Shown one piece after another: positions 24,909 through 33,822 of a stretch of DNA of 64,000 bases. The translations under genes and the position numbers were made by a program. The DNA comes from Nematocida ironsii (lineage: Eukaryota; Microsporidia). The notes beneath the pieces are model-generated. The model was given only the letters and a program-made list of their open reading frames with translations. It had not been told where the DNA came from and ran no database searches. Each line of letters starts with the position of its first letter. Positions within the stretch are counted from its first letter, which is position 1. The stretch lies in NCBI GenBank assembly GCA_001642415.1, contig LTDK01000160.1:59535-123534 (forward strand). Reading direction: 5' to 3'.

Positions 24909-25643
24909 TTATTCTATCCAAGTTGGATGGCTGTTTTTATCTATTTTATAGATCATATTAAACACTCTTTCAGCATCTTGTCTAGTGGCACATTCAATTA
25001 TTCCATTTTCTGTAACATTTACTACACCAGGATATGTGTGTAAGTGCTCAGTGGTCATCCAGTCTTGGCGGTTGTTAATAATAAACCGGGTGGAAGTGTC
25101 TTGCTGCTGTGCAGGCATTGGGCGGCCTCTGTATATTAGCCTTCTTAGCTGCTCAATAACAGAGTGTACATCACTTGGTAGATCTGTTCTTCTACTGAGT
25201 ATATCAATAAGTCTTCTCTGTTTTTCTATGGCTCCCTTGTTTGCCCCCATAAATCTTTCCTCTCTGGCAGATAGAGCAGGCCTTTCATCAATTTCCATCA
25301 TGGGAAGGCCTACAGGCGAGTGCTTGAAGTAGCATCCAGGCCTTCTGCAGTGGCCGTTGTCTCGGCACATTCTCTTCTGATACCCAAACAGTCTGTTCAC
25401 AAACAGCTGGGTTCTGTCTTGAAGAATTGGCTGTAATGTGCTTGCTAAATGCTCTTTTACATTTGGAATATTTTCATGTGCCACAGCTTCTATTTTAGAG
25501 ATTATTTCCTCCGGATTAACATCTGTGTAGTTTCTTATTTCTTTCTTTAAATATATTCTTAAGTTCTTATCCAAATCTGGAATCCTTTCTGGAGTGTATC
25601 CAGCGTGTGCACTGCCGCTTCCTTCTGCATAATTTCTATCCAT
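24909..25643 (-). CDS. RBM26/27 (Rmn1)-like PWI-CCCH-RRM RNA-binding protein
   Basis: In other eukaryotes this family joins nuclear RNA-surveillance complexes (S. pombe Rmn1 with MTREC/NURS, human RBM26/27 with PAXT) that feed polyadenylated transcripts to the exosome. The 244 residues show the same three modules. A PWI-like helical domain (about 22-90) ends in QLFVNRLFGYQKR. A CCCH zinc finger, CRDNGHCRRPGCYFKH (about 91-107), has spacing C-x5-C-x4-C-x3-H. A C-terminal RRM-like fold (about 185-240) follows. Human proteins are about 1000 residues, so this is a minimal version. It diverges from PDCD5 with only 9-24 bp between start codons. Confidence 0.6.
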   Translation of the reverse strand: MDRNYAEGSGSAHAGYTPERIPDLDKNLRIYLKKEIRNYTDVNPEEIISKIEAVAHENIPNVKEHLASTLQPILQDRTQLFVNRLFGYQKRMCRDNGHCRRPGCYFKHSPVGLPMMEIDERPALSAREERFMGANKGAIEKQRRLIDILSRRTDLPSDVHSVIEQLRRLIYRGRPMPAQQQDTSTRFIINNRQDWMTTEHLHTYPGVVNVTENGIIECATRQDAERVFNMIYKIDKNSHPTWIE

Positions 25644-25652
25644 AAAAATGAA

Positions 25653-25946
25653 ATGGATTTTTTTCTAATGACTACCGGGGAAGAAAGACAGCAGAAAGAA
25701 AATGTAACAGAACAGATCGTCAGAAACATGCTTAGCAAAGAATCTCTGACTAGGCTCTTAAATATCAAGGCAGTAGACCTAGAGAGGTACTACAAGATAG
25801 AAGAATTGCTGTACAAAATATACACAACGCAGCGTATATACCAAATAACGGATGAAGAGTTTTTGAATGTAATCAAGCAAACAGAAAAGCCAAAAAAAAC
25901 CTTTGTATACCGGAGTAGAACTGGGTTAATGGATGAGCTAGACTAA
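25653..25946 (+). CDS. PDCD5: PDCD5/TFAR19-like DNA-binding helical protein
   Basis: PDCD5 is a small conserved three-helix protein of the nucleus and cytosol, linked in animals to apoptosis, TIP60 and the CCT chaperonin. The 97-residue frame has the family core: VTEQIVRNMLSKESLTRLLNIKAVD, ERYYKIEELLYKIYTTQRIYQ and TDEEFLNVIKQTEKPKK. It ends with a short acidic tail, LMDELD. The start could be 25653 or 25668 (MTTGEERQQ). The frame stays open further upstream, but that would run into the neighbouring gene. The opposite-strand RBM26-like ATG is at 25643, so the two promoters must overlap coding sequence. Confidence 0.75.
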   Translation: MDFFLMTTGEERQQKENVTEQIVRNMLSKESLTRLLNIKAVDLERYYKIEELLYKIYTTQRIYQITDEEFLNVIKQTEKPKKTFVYRSRTGLMDELD

Positions 25947-26177
25947 TTTTGCACAGTACTATGTCATCACATACTTATAAATATTTTAGAATTTAAGGAT
26001 ACAGGTGCATTATTAATAAAGCGAAGAGAATTTTATATAAAAAGAAAGAAATAGCCAGCAGTGCTTGTTTAGTTCCCTCGGAATATTATAATAAATTTCA
26101 AGCTCTTATTATTTTTAAAGAACCAAGTTATATGCCAGAGGATTTTGGGTTATATGCAATTGCTGGTAAAATTTTTT

Positions 26178-26840
26178 ATGGCAACGAATAATCCAAATAA
26201 ACTATTGGAGAAATTAGAGTCTAGTTTGAAGGGAGCAAAGTTTAGAGTGCTAAATGAGGTGATGTACAGAAAGAAAGAGAAAGACATAAGCCCGGAGCTA
26301 TTTAAAAAGTATCATGAGGGGTACAAAGAGCAAGTGGCCAGATGGCCATTTAACCCAGTAGATAGAGTAATAAAGCAACTTATGAATGCAGATGCAACGC
26401 ACGTAATTGCTGACATGGGGTGCGGAGAAGCACAAATTGCAAAAAGATTCCAAGACCGAGAGGTGCATTCCTTTGATTTAGTCAAGCCAGAAAATGATGA
26501 GTTTATAACACAGGCCGACATAAGAAACCTCCCATTAGAGAATGAGACCGTGGATATCGTGGTTTTCTGTCTTTCAATTATGGGGAACAATGCAAGTGAA
26601 TATATTAGAGAGGCGTACCGAATATTAAAACCAGGAGGTCTTTTAAAGATAGTTGAGGTTCGAAGCCGATTAAACAAGATAGAACAATTTGTGCGGCCGG
26701 TGACCATGCATGGATTCAGTCTTTTAAATAAGGATTTGGAAAGTAATTTTTTCTGTTTCTTTAACTTTAAAAAAATAACAAAAAAGGTCAAGATTCTGCC
26801 TATAATACCGCTAAAGCCATGTTTATACAAAAAAAGGTAG
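26178..26840 (+). CDS. RRP8: 25S rRNA adenine-N1 methyltransferase RRP8
   Basis: Rrp8 methylates N1 of an adenine in helix 25.1 of the large rRNA in the nucleolus, using S-adenosylmethionine. The 220 residues carry the family opening FKKYHEGYKEQVARWPFNPVD and the SAM-binding motif I ADMGCGEAQIA. They also carry FDLV, the DIRNLPLENETVDIVVFCLSIMG block and ILKPGGLLKIVEV. The N-terminal extension of yeast Rrp8 (392 aa) is missing, leaving the catalytic domain. I chose the Met at 26178 (MATNNPNKLLEKLESSLKGAKFR) because the 11 residues before it come from T-rich DNA. Confidence 0.92.
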   Translation: MATNNPNKLLEKLESSLKGAKFRVLNEVMYRKKEKDISPELFKKYHEGYKEQVARWPFNPVDRVIKQLMNADATHVIADMGCGEAQIAKRFQDREVHSFDLVKPENDEFITQADIRNLPLENETVDIVVFCLSIMGNNASEYIREAYRILKPGGLLKIVEVRSRLNKIEQFVRPVTMHGFSLLNKDLESNFFCFFNFKKITKKVKILPIIPLKPCLYKKR

Positions 26841-27297
26841 GTTTTTTTCGCAAAAACATGCATAAACAAAACTGGTTGATGCCCGAAATATCTATTAAAT
26901 GTGCCCTTTTCTGAGTATATAGCCAGAAATGAAAAGAAATAACTGAAATATATCTAATGGCACACATATATACTGCAGAGCGCATCCCAAAAAATCTTAA
27001 ATTAAATAGACATATACATGAAGTATAGCCCGAAAAAACATTATGTATGGATTTAAACCAGTAGTGAATAAATTATATTATACTTTTAGATTATTATTTT
27101 CGGGCATTTCTTATACGCATATTCATGGATTTACGTGGTTTAGAAAATTTATGTGGAAACAAAGGATCTCTCTTTCAACTATTCTGTGCTATTATTTAAA
27201 TAATTTCTGGGTTTTTCTAATTTCGGGTTATTCCAAGGTCTTATCTTATATTATTGAATTTCTTAGTATAAATATATTTTTTCATTAATTATCGTAT
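26841..27297. promoter_or_regulatory. Intergenic region with four TTTCGGG/CCCGAAA elements before SEC22
   Basis: The 457 bp before SEC22 hold CCCGAAA at 26882 and 27029 and TTTCGGG at 27098 and 27221, the last 71 bp before the ATG. This is the densest group in the window. No gene is credible here; an 81-codon hydrophobic frame at 27043 reflects T-rich DNA. Confidence 0.5.
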
Positions 27298-27936
27298 ATG
27301 GCTATTTTATTTACTCAAATAGTAAGACCATCTGACAACCGAATAATTGTGTCTGCAGAGTGTCCATTGTCCAGATATTTTGAAAGCACGCACACTAAAG
27401 TATTGGATGACATGTCTAGCATACCGGGAAAGTTCCCAAATGAAACACAATTCTGCAGCACGCAGTCTGCTGAGGAGGGGATAATTATATACTTCAAGCA
27501 GTTTAAGAGTATAACTATTCTGAGCGCAGTTGAAGTGGGCCTTTCTAAAACCTCTATTTCTTTGTTTTTTGAGAGACTCAAGGACTTATTTGAAAAGACA
27601 TATGGGCAGGACGTACCAAGTGATTTGTCTTACATACGATTTGAGGATGTGATAAAAGAAGAAAGCAAGAAGTATAGCAAAGACAGAGGAATGGAAGAAA
27701 CCTTAGAAACATTGAAAGAAACCAAAGAGGTGTGCATTCAGAATTATACAAATGTCTTACAAAGAGGGCACAAAATAGAGCAGTTAGAAATGCTTGGGCA
27801 CAAGTTACAAAATATTTCAGAAAAGTTTAGAAAGAAGAGTAGGAAAATGCATGTAGAAGCAGTTGTTATGCAGTATGTATTCTATGCTTCTATTCTTATA
27901 ATATTGTTCCTGGTTCTATATTTCTTTATACGATAG
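27298..27936 (+). CDS. SEC22: R-SNARE SEC22
   Basis: SEC22 is the vesicle SNARE for traffic between ER and Golgi. The 212-residue protein has an N-terminal longin-like domain (about 1-120) and an R-SNARE helix (about 128-190) with the central-layer arginine in VLQRGHKIEQLEML. Next is the segment LGHKLQNISEKFRKKSRK, and last a C-terminal membrane anchor (about 193-211) with almost no residues after it. The order and length match yeast Sec22 (214 aa). Confidence 0.88.
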   Translation: MAILFTQIVRPSDNRIIVSAECPLSRYFESTHTKVLDDMSSIPGKFPNETQFCSTQSAEEGIIIYFKQFKSITILSAVEVGLSKTSISLFFERLKDLFEKTYGQDVPSDLSYIRFEDVIKEESKKYSKDRGMEETLETLKETKEVCIQNYTNVLQRGHKIEQLEMLGHKLQNISEKFRKKSRKMHVEAVVMQYVFYASILIILFLVLYFFIR

Positions 27937-28330
27937 TCATACAGTATAATAAATTGTGCATGAAATATATTATAGTACTATAAATTAACCTTTTTATTTA
28001 CTTGATTTCACTGGTAAAGATTATTGTAAATTTATTAAATCAGAGAAAGCTTTATTGGAATGTATTTATATGCTATTTTTCTCTGTTATTAATAGTATCA
28101 TACACATTTGTATATGCATTTTTTGTTTCGGGTAATCTGCAGGCATGCATAGAATTGTGCTGCATTAAACTAGAATATGAATCAGACTGCCACTGGATTT
28201 ACATTTTGTTTATTAAATATATGTGTCGAATTTGCATATTCTGACTTTTGGGCTATATTACTGAGGAGTTCTTATCTTGTATGACTAAAACATATGCGAG
28301 TTTCTTAGGTTAATTCAAACTAACTTTGAA
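27937..28330. other. Convergent intergenic region, no gene seen
   Basis: About 390 bp between the ends of SEC22 and the TAP42-like gene. It carries a TTTCGGGTAAT element at 28126. An 80-codon hydrophobic frame at 28002 is judged spurious. Confidence 0.5.
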
Positions 28331-29194
28331 CTATTTTCTTCCAATTCTATTTCCATCTCCGTAGATAGACTCATCTTTTTCTTTATTTTGTCTTTCTATT
28401 TCTTTATCTGCATCGCTGGTTATAACGGTATCTAGATCTGTGAGTATGTCAGTGTCTTGTGGCTCTTCCATGGATAAAGTGGATGGTTTTAGTGATATTC
28501 CTTGTTCTTCCATCATCTTCATCATCCTTTCTCCATACTGCTCTATTGTCATTGTATACGAATTGTCTCTTCTTAGCATATTTTGTATGTCTTCTGTGGT
28601 AGTGTGGCCTGTTATTCTTATTGAGTGGTTTGGATTAGTTATTTTATTCACAGAAATCGGCCTTGGTGTACTGCTATAGGATGTACTATCCAGCGTGTCC
28701 TGTGGAAGGTCTAAAATACTCTTTTCTATTTTTATCATTTCGATTCTACTTAGTATTAGCACACTTATGTAGATCAGTGCAGTGCTTATGCTTGGCTGAT
28801 AATTCAGCGCGCTCTTTATCTTCTCTTTCTCTTGTGCTAGATAGATCTTCTCCTCTCTTCCTATTATATAATGAGAGGACACAGTTTTTTCTATTAAAGT
28901 GGCCATTCTATCTGAAAGAGCTATCTCTTTGTTCTTGTTTAGCTCTATCATGGCAGTAAGATACTCTGTGCACTCCTCTATTATTCGGGATATTTCTTCT
29001 TTTTTGCTTGTATATCCTATGCTCTCTAGTCGCAATTCTCTGTTCTTTATTCTTAGATAGTCTTGAATAAGTAGCTCTGGAATGGTATACTCTTCTTTTT
29101 TTATGGTGCTAAGCGCCATTTCTATCTCTGCTCCAGATACTTCTTCGTTTAAAATTAGCTGCACTATTCCATGAATGTTTTCCATTTTCTGCAA
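28331..29194 (-). CDS. TAP42: TAP42/alpha4-like PP2A-associated protein
   Basis: TAP42 binds PP2A-type catalytic subunits and links them to TOR signalling. The 287-residue protein is all-helical in its first 165 residues. The repeats fit the family, for example YTIPELLIQDYLRIKNREL, EECTEYLTAMIELN, EEKIYLAQEKEKIKSAL and TALIYISVLILSRIEMIKIEK. A linker then leads to MTIEQYGERMMKMMEEQG. The tail DESIYGDGNRIGRK recalls the family's final DNPRGSGNRMNRG. Yeast Tap42 is 366 residues. Similarity is by pattern rather than long identities. The first Met pair (MQKM) leaves the precise start uncertain by three residues. Confidence 0.6.
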   Translation of the reverse strand: MQKMENIHGIVQLILNEEVSGAEIEMALSTIKKEEYTIPELLIQDYLRIKNRELRLESIGYTSKKEEISRIIEECTEYLTAMIELNKNKEIALSDRMATLIEKTVSSHYIIGREEKIYLAQEKEKIKSALNYQPSISTALIYISVLILSRIEMIKIEKSILDLPQDTLDSTSYSSTPRPISVNKITNPNHSIRITGHTTTEDIQNMLRRDNSYTMTIEQYGERMMKMMEEQGISLKPSTLSMEEPQDTDILTDLDTVITSDADKEIERQNKEKDESIYGDGNRIGRK

Positions 29195-29835
29195 ATTTTC
29201 TTTTGTATTTATACCCTGTGATAGTCTCCATACTTTGCTATATTCATATTAGTTCCCTCTATTGCTAATAGACTCAATTTCATTCTTGTTATAGGGGTGG
29301 TTTTTCTAACCAATCAGTGCACACTTTGCCCATTTGTACAATAATTCATGCAATCCACTTCTATGCAGGGATATATTAAATAGGCAATGTCTGGAGCATT
29401 GTATGCCAGCAATAAAATTTATATGCTCACCATTTATACAGTATATTCTTAAATACACAGAAAACAAATAGTATGCAGTATAAATAACTAAAAATAAATC
29501 AAAACCTTTTTATTTCTACTTTGTAGCATAAGATTTACTTGCTCATGTAATAATGAGCCATGGCCTATATAGTAATACAATAAAAACTGCGTATCAATTA
29601 TAAATATTTAGTATATTGTTGGTTTTTCTTACTACACGCTGTGATTATGTCCTACTGCATATTTACACAGAATTTCGGGTTATTTCACTTTTAGCACACA
29701 CACTCAGATATTTTATATTCCTATGTAATTATAAAAGGATTATTATTAGAGAATGTGTTTATTTTTCTCTTTCCTTTGAAGTATTTCAAGGCATGCCGCC
29801 CTTCTGCTGGGAATGCCTACAGTATTTTCGGCACA
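29195..29835. other. Intergenic, no gene seen
   Basis: About 640 bp between the TAP42-like start and the profilin end, both minus strand. It contains AATTTCGGGTTATTTC at 29671-29686. The rest is AT-rich and unremarkable. Confidence 0.55.
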
Positions 29836-30255
29836 CTACTCTTCATTCTGCACAATGTGTGTGAATATATGCGATGAAATTGGCTCCATAAAGGAAATAA
29901 CCTGTGTTTTCTGATTGTTATTGAATGTACCCACCCACAGAAGAGTATCCATACAACTAGCAAACATTCCATTGGCCTCTTCTGGGTCATCTGAGTCGGT
30001 TTTTACCTTTTGGTACAGACTGATGGAGTATCCATCCTGCTCATCTACAATGTCTTTGATGTAAAGATACTTTGCCCCTCCGATTATTACAGAATCCTTT
30101 GGCTTTGTCTTCTGCCAAAGCTGCTGTATCGCAAGCTGGTCAAGAAAGGCATCCGTTGATTCATTTGCAATAACTGAGGATTCGTATATTAATGCGGCCT
30201 CTCGTATTACGCCAGGCATCTGCATGTACGTGTTGAAGTAATCAGACCAATCCAT
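29836..30255 (-). CDS. PFY1: Profilin-like actin-binding protein
   Basis: Profilin binds G-actin, proline-rich ligands and phosphoinositides. The 139-residue product begins MDWSDYFNTYMQMPGVIREAALI, with the WxxYxxxxM...AAI opening of profilins that forms the N-terminal helix of the poly-proline site. It continues with LWQKTKPKDSVIIGGAKYLYIKDI, equivalent to the family's GLxLGGxKYxVI hairpin. Length is typical (125-140). The C-terminal helix (EPISSHIFTHIVQNEE) fits but is diverged. It lies 24 bp downstream of the eIF2-beta stop in the same direction. Confidence 0.7.
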   Translation of the reverse strand: MDWSDYFNTYMQMPGVIREAALIYESSVIANESTDAFLDQLAIQQLWQKTKPKDSVIIGGAKYLYIKDIVDEQDGYSISLYQKVKTDSDDPEEANGMFASCMDTLLWVGTFNNNQKTQVISFMEPISSHIFTHIVQNEE

Positions 30256-30279
30256 AAATAAAAAAAAGAAAGAGACTAT

Positions 30280-30954
30280 TTATTCTGCTGCTTTTCTTCT
30301 TAAGACCGATCTTTTAGTTGTAAGCGCCTTATACCCCTGCTGTATTGCATTAACTGACTGTGTGGCATTACATGTAATGCACTTTTTAAACAGAAGCTTA
30401 TCCTCTTTTTCTAAAACAGTTTCTAATGATCCGCATATACCGCATGAGACGTACTGCTTAATGTAATTCCTGACTATTTTCTGTAACTGTGCCTCTGGGA
30501 ATATTCCCTTAATTACAAGCCTCTCCTCTCCATCTATTGAACAGTTCACAGACAGCTCTACCTCTATGAACTGCCTGAGGTGTGCTACTTCTCTATTAAT
30601 CACCCTGCAAATTTCAGTTATGTTGATAGAGGTTTTTGTGGCTCCATCTCTTCTAATGGAAATCGGTATTTTTATCTTACTTTCTATCTCTGTGTCTGAT
30701 GGCTTTAAATACTTTTCTATCCTTGCTAATAGCATCTCATAAGAAAGCGTGTCCGTCTGTGCTTTTTCTGTGTTCTCTGGCTTTTCTAAGTGGTGTATAC
30801 CTGCTGCCATGGTATTAAACCCGTCATAATCAAATCCAACCGGCACAAAATCGGAATCACTAGATGTATCTTCGTCTTTCTCTGAGTTTATGTGCATTTT
30901 TGATATTTCTTTCTCTAGCGCTGGCTCGCTGTGGTCCTTTGAATTTCCACCCAT
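30280..30954 (-). CDS. SUI3: Translation initiation factor eIF2 subunit beta
   Basis: eIF2-beta is part of the GTPase that delivers initiator tRNA to the 40S subunit. The 224 residues have an acidic Ser-rich N-terminus with SDFVPVGFDYDGFNT. The eIF2beta/eIF5 fold follows at about 75-165 (HLRQFIEVELSVNCSIDGEERLVIKG, IVRNYIKQYVSCGICGS). The C4 zinc ribbon has CGIC at about 172-175 and CITC at about 194-197. The three long lysine blocks that bind eIF5 and eIF2B in yeast are not visible. The N-terminus MGGNSK lacks the Ser/Thr at position 6 that strong myristoylation sites need. Its ATG is only 6 bp from the stop of the upstream membrane gene. Confidence 0.93.
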   Translation of the reverse strand: MGGNSKDHSEPALEKEISKMHINSEKDEDTSSDSDFVPVGFDYDGFNTMAAGIHHLEKPENTEKAQTDTLSYEMLLARIEKYLKPSDTEIESKIKIPISIRRDGATKTSINITEICRVINREVAHLRQFIEVELSVNCSIDGEERLVIKGIFPEAQLQKIVRNYIKQYVSCGICGSLETVLEKEDKLLFKKCITCNATQSVNAIQQGYKALTTKRSVLRRKAAE

Positions 30955-30960
30955 TAAAAG

Positions 30961-31836
30961 TTAAGAAATTTCAGCAATGTATATATGGCTTAATCCAAAA
31001 AGAATACACAGCATGCAAAATCCCAAGAACAGCAAAATTCTTGTTTTAGTATGGTTGAATGTTCTTCTAAACTTATTGTGTGAGGCCATGACTAGCCTAG
31101 TAAGTGTTCTGCAAACATACTGCGTCAAAATAATGGACATAAGAATTAGCGACTGGTACTTCTCACCCGTTTGTAAATATGCAATGTTGATCGCAATTGA
31201 CAGTAGAACAACCAAGCACTCTATACTGTATGTAATGACCATGTCTATGTTTTCTGTTTTATGCCGGTCTATAAGCTCAACGTGTATTAGTATTAGAATG
31301 CATGTTATGTGGGATGAGCATATAGAAATGAATAAACCATGAGGAATTTCCATCCCTATGAATGCCTCACCCACAAACACAACTGTGTGTATGAAGCAAA
31401 CAATTCCTTCAATAACTGGGCAGAGCAAATCAAAGACCTCTGCCCAGGAGTGGACATTATAGTCCTTTTTCTTTTCTTTATTATATAAATACCTTTCATA
31501 CAGTATGTGAAAGAATTCATAATTTTCTGGTATAAGAACAAAACAGAAAATAGAAATGTCTACTAGTATTTCAAACCATCTACTTACAAAAAGGCGCATA
31601 ATATACTCCATTGGCTTTTCAAGAACGGACTTTCCCTCAAACTCTTCGCTTATCTGAATATACTTCTCTTTATCTGACTTTTCTGCCATGTGGAACGGCT
31701 TTGACTCATCACCTACTTTAAAAGAGTCGCTTGTGCGCTTTTCTGGCCGCACACTATCAGAGCCATTCGATGCATCTGGAGCATGTATTGCAGTATCTGG
31801 GGCTTTTTCTGGATTTAAAGCAAAGTTCTGTATCAT
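30961..31836 (-). CDS. Multi-pass membrane orphan
   Basis: I do not recognise this 291-residue protein. After a hydrophilic 80-residue N-terminus (Ser, Pro, Asp, Lys) come about five or six membrane segments: near 87-105, 143-165, 168-188, 200-222, 230-250 and 268-288. Loops are short and carry histidines and charged residues (HVELIDRHKTENID). No channel or transporter motif stands out. It ends 6 bp before eIF2-beta in the same direction, so the two may share a transcript, or the eIF2-beta promoter may lie inside this gene. Confidence 0.65.
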   Translation of the reverse strand: MIQNFALNPEKAPDTAIHAPDASNGSDSVRPEKRTSDSFKVGDESKPFHMAEKSDKEKYIQISEEFEGKSVLEKPMEYIMRLFVSRWFEILVDISIFCFVLIPENYEFFHILYERYLYNKEKKKDYNVHSWAEVFDLLCPVIEGIVCFIHTVVFVGEAFIGMEIPHGLFISICSSHITCILILIHVELIDRHKTENIDMVITYSIECLVVLLSIAINIAYLQTGEKYQSLILMSIILTQYVCRTLTRLVMASHNKFRRTFNHTKTRILLFLGFCMLCILFGLSHIYIAEIS

Positions 31837-32143
31837 TGGAAGTCTTTTACTCTGTGTGACTCATAAAACACCATCGCTCTTAAGGTTCGAATTGAACCAA
31901 TTATTTTTAATCACAAATATGTAATTTGTAGTTGCTTTTGACAGCATAAAATCTGCCAAATAGGCTTAATACAGCAAATAGATACTTTATTTAAAAGATA
32001 AATTCGATCCATAATTATTTACCCCGTATATTTCCCTGGGTTTATCAATAGTTTCTGAATATAATTTATTCTATCTCAATTAATTGGGTTTGTGTATATT
32101 TCTAGCTGGATATTCAATTTATGATGTTTTCTATGTGTATAAT
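31837..32143. other. Intergenic, no gene seen
   Basis: 307 bp of AT-rich DNA. The sequence GGTTCGAATTGAACC near 31882 is a short palindrome, not a tRNA T-arm. Confidence 0.5.
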
Positions 32144-32776
32144 TCAGTTACTGGATATTGTTACGTGCAGTATTCCATTTGTAAACAGTAAAACATTAAA
32201 TAGGAAGGAAATAGAAAAGAAGAGGAGAGATACTCCTCCTAGTAAAAGCAAGTTGTTCAAATATATACTAAGAACATAGTTATATTGATGCACGAAATTC
32301 TTACGTATCATATGATACAAATACGCATTATACATACAAGTTGCTGTTGCCATTATTATACATAGCCCAGAAGCACTCAGTAAGAATGCTTTTTGATTGT
32401 AGAGTGCGTAAATAAGAACTGTTGCCAATGAAGTAGACATAACTCCCATTATAATCTCAAAAAAACCAGAGTTATCCCATACAAAAATATTGAACGGATT
32501 TTCTATATAATAAATGTTCTTTTTAACTTGTTCTCTAGCAACTGTGTATTCTCCTACAATACCTATTATCATAGCAATTGTTAGTGCAATGTATATATTA
32601 ATGTTTCCTGCACCATACCCTGCTTTAATATATGACATTCCCTGGTTTATACCCAAGTATGTGAATAGAACCACATTGATGCATGCTAATATGTTTGAAG
32701 CGTATATTGCTTTACGAACTCCAGAAAGCTTATTTGGGAAAATTTTTATCTTATTTAATTCTATGCTACTTGTCAT
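32144..32776 (-). CDS. Small multi-pass membrane orphan
   Basis: The 210-residue protein has about five to six predicted membrane segments (near 24-46, 58-78, 103-125, 130-152 and 170-200) with short loops, and no signal peptide. There are no conserved motifs I can name. Low charge and aromatic residues at helix ends suggest a genuine membrane protein rather than a spurious T-rich frame. Codons are varied and the frame is interrupted nowhere. Confidence 0.6.
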   Translation of the reverse strand: MTSSIELNKIKIFPNKLSGVRKAIYASNILACINVVLFTYLGINQGMSYIKAGYGAGNINIYIALTIAMIIGIVGEYTVAREQVKKNIYYIENPFNIFVWDNSGFFEIIMGVMSTSLATVLIYALYNQKAFLLSASGLCIIMATATCMYNAYLYHMIRKNFVHQYNYVLSIYLNNLLLLGGVSLLFFSISFLFNVLLFTNGILHVTISSN

Positions 32777-33822
32777 TTATCTTATTTTGCATGCCTCTCT
32801 ACTTATTTATAAAGCATTTCATCATTTTGTGATCAGAAAATAAATATTATGGGTCCTTACAAACAAATAGTACTTCTAAATATACAATAAACAATGATTT
32901 TTTAAAATATTTTACATATAAACCAGCCATCAGCTCCCATGAATAGTATGCCTGTATAATTGCTGGATTTTTATGCAAGCAAATTCAGTTCAGGCCATGC
33001 GCACCAAATGTGTCTTATAATTTATCTATTTTTCTTAAGAGCTTTTTTTGAATAATAATACTGAAGATATTTATTCTACTGGTACTTAGTTTTTGTGCTA
33101 TGTATACAGTGCTTAGTGACAATAATATTTATTGTGTGTTTGTATTCAGTTGTTTGGGGCTGCGTGTTTGTCGTGTGTTTATTGTTGTACATGATTGAAG
33201 TTCTCTCTGTGCTGGTGTTTTGTTATTTAACAGCTTCTTTATGTTTTCACTGTTTTATTTTCTTTATTTCATTATTTTATTTTATATAAAAGTCTTCACA
33301 TTATATGTACAGTATTGTAAAATAAATATAGGCGTAAGTGCTATAAAATGTAATATAAAAGAAATAATTAAGAACTTTCTGAAAATATTTAACATAAAGG
33401 AAATACTATAAAATTATTATTACACGCACTATACAGAACCATACACAATAATTAATACAGGATATGCACAAACAATTTACTATATATATGAAAATTAAAT
33501 TAAGATATATATTATAGCCACTCATTCTTTTCACGCTAGTATTAATATGGAATATGCTATACTACTATGTTTTCTATATATAAAGAAAGCGTATTAATTA
33601 TATAATCCGAAATAACCTGAAATATTTCTAGAATTTTAAGAGAAATAAGTTTGTTGCGTCTATTTGCGTTTCTTTATTTGATTATTAAATGGAAATTTGG
33701 CATAACTATTGGAAAAATCCAATTATATTTTATCTAATCCCAGTAGAATATTCTTAAGTTAAATAATGCGTGAAACCTCTACGGCACCAACAAACCCGAA
33801 ATTGTAATAGAACGTGCTAGTA
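32777..33822. other. Long AT/T-rich intergenic region, no gene seen
   Basis: About 1.05 kb. A very T-rich middle (33090-33300) opens a hydrophobic frame that I judge spurious. Near 33601 TAATCCGAAATAACCTGAAAT is a variant of the recurrent element. A full AAACCCGAAATT (core 33795-33801) sits about 20 bp beyond the 3' end of the next gene. Confidence 0.55.

Noticed and set aside
27043..27288. An 81-codon plus-strand frame before SEC22
   Set aside because: T-rich, contains two TTTCGGG elements, and no signal-peptide or domain logic.
28002..28244. An 80-codon hydrophobic plus-strand frame
   Set aside because: T-rich composition in a convergent gap; no recognisable topology or conserved motif.
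31878..31900. GGTTCGAATTGAACC as a tRNA T-arm
   Set aside because: It is a simple palindrome; no acceptor, D or anticodon stems can be built around it.
33095..33289. A 64-codon very hydrophobic plus-strand frame
   Set aside because: It lies in the most T-rich stretch of the window and lacks any hydrophilic domain; likely composition artefact.
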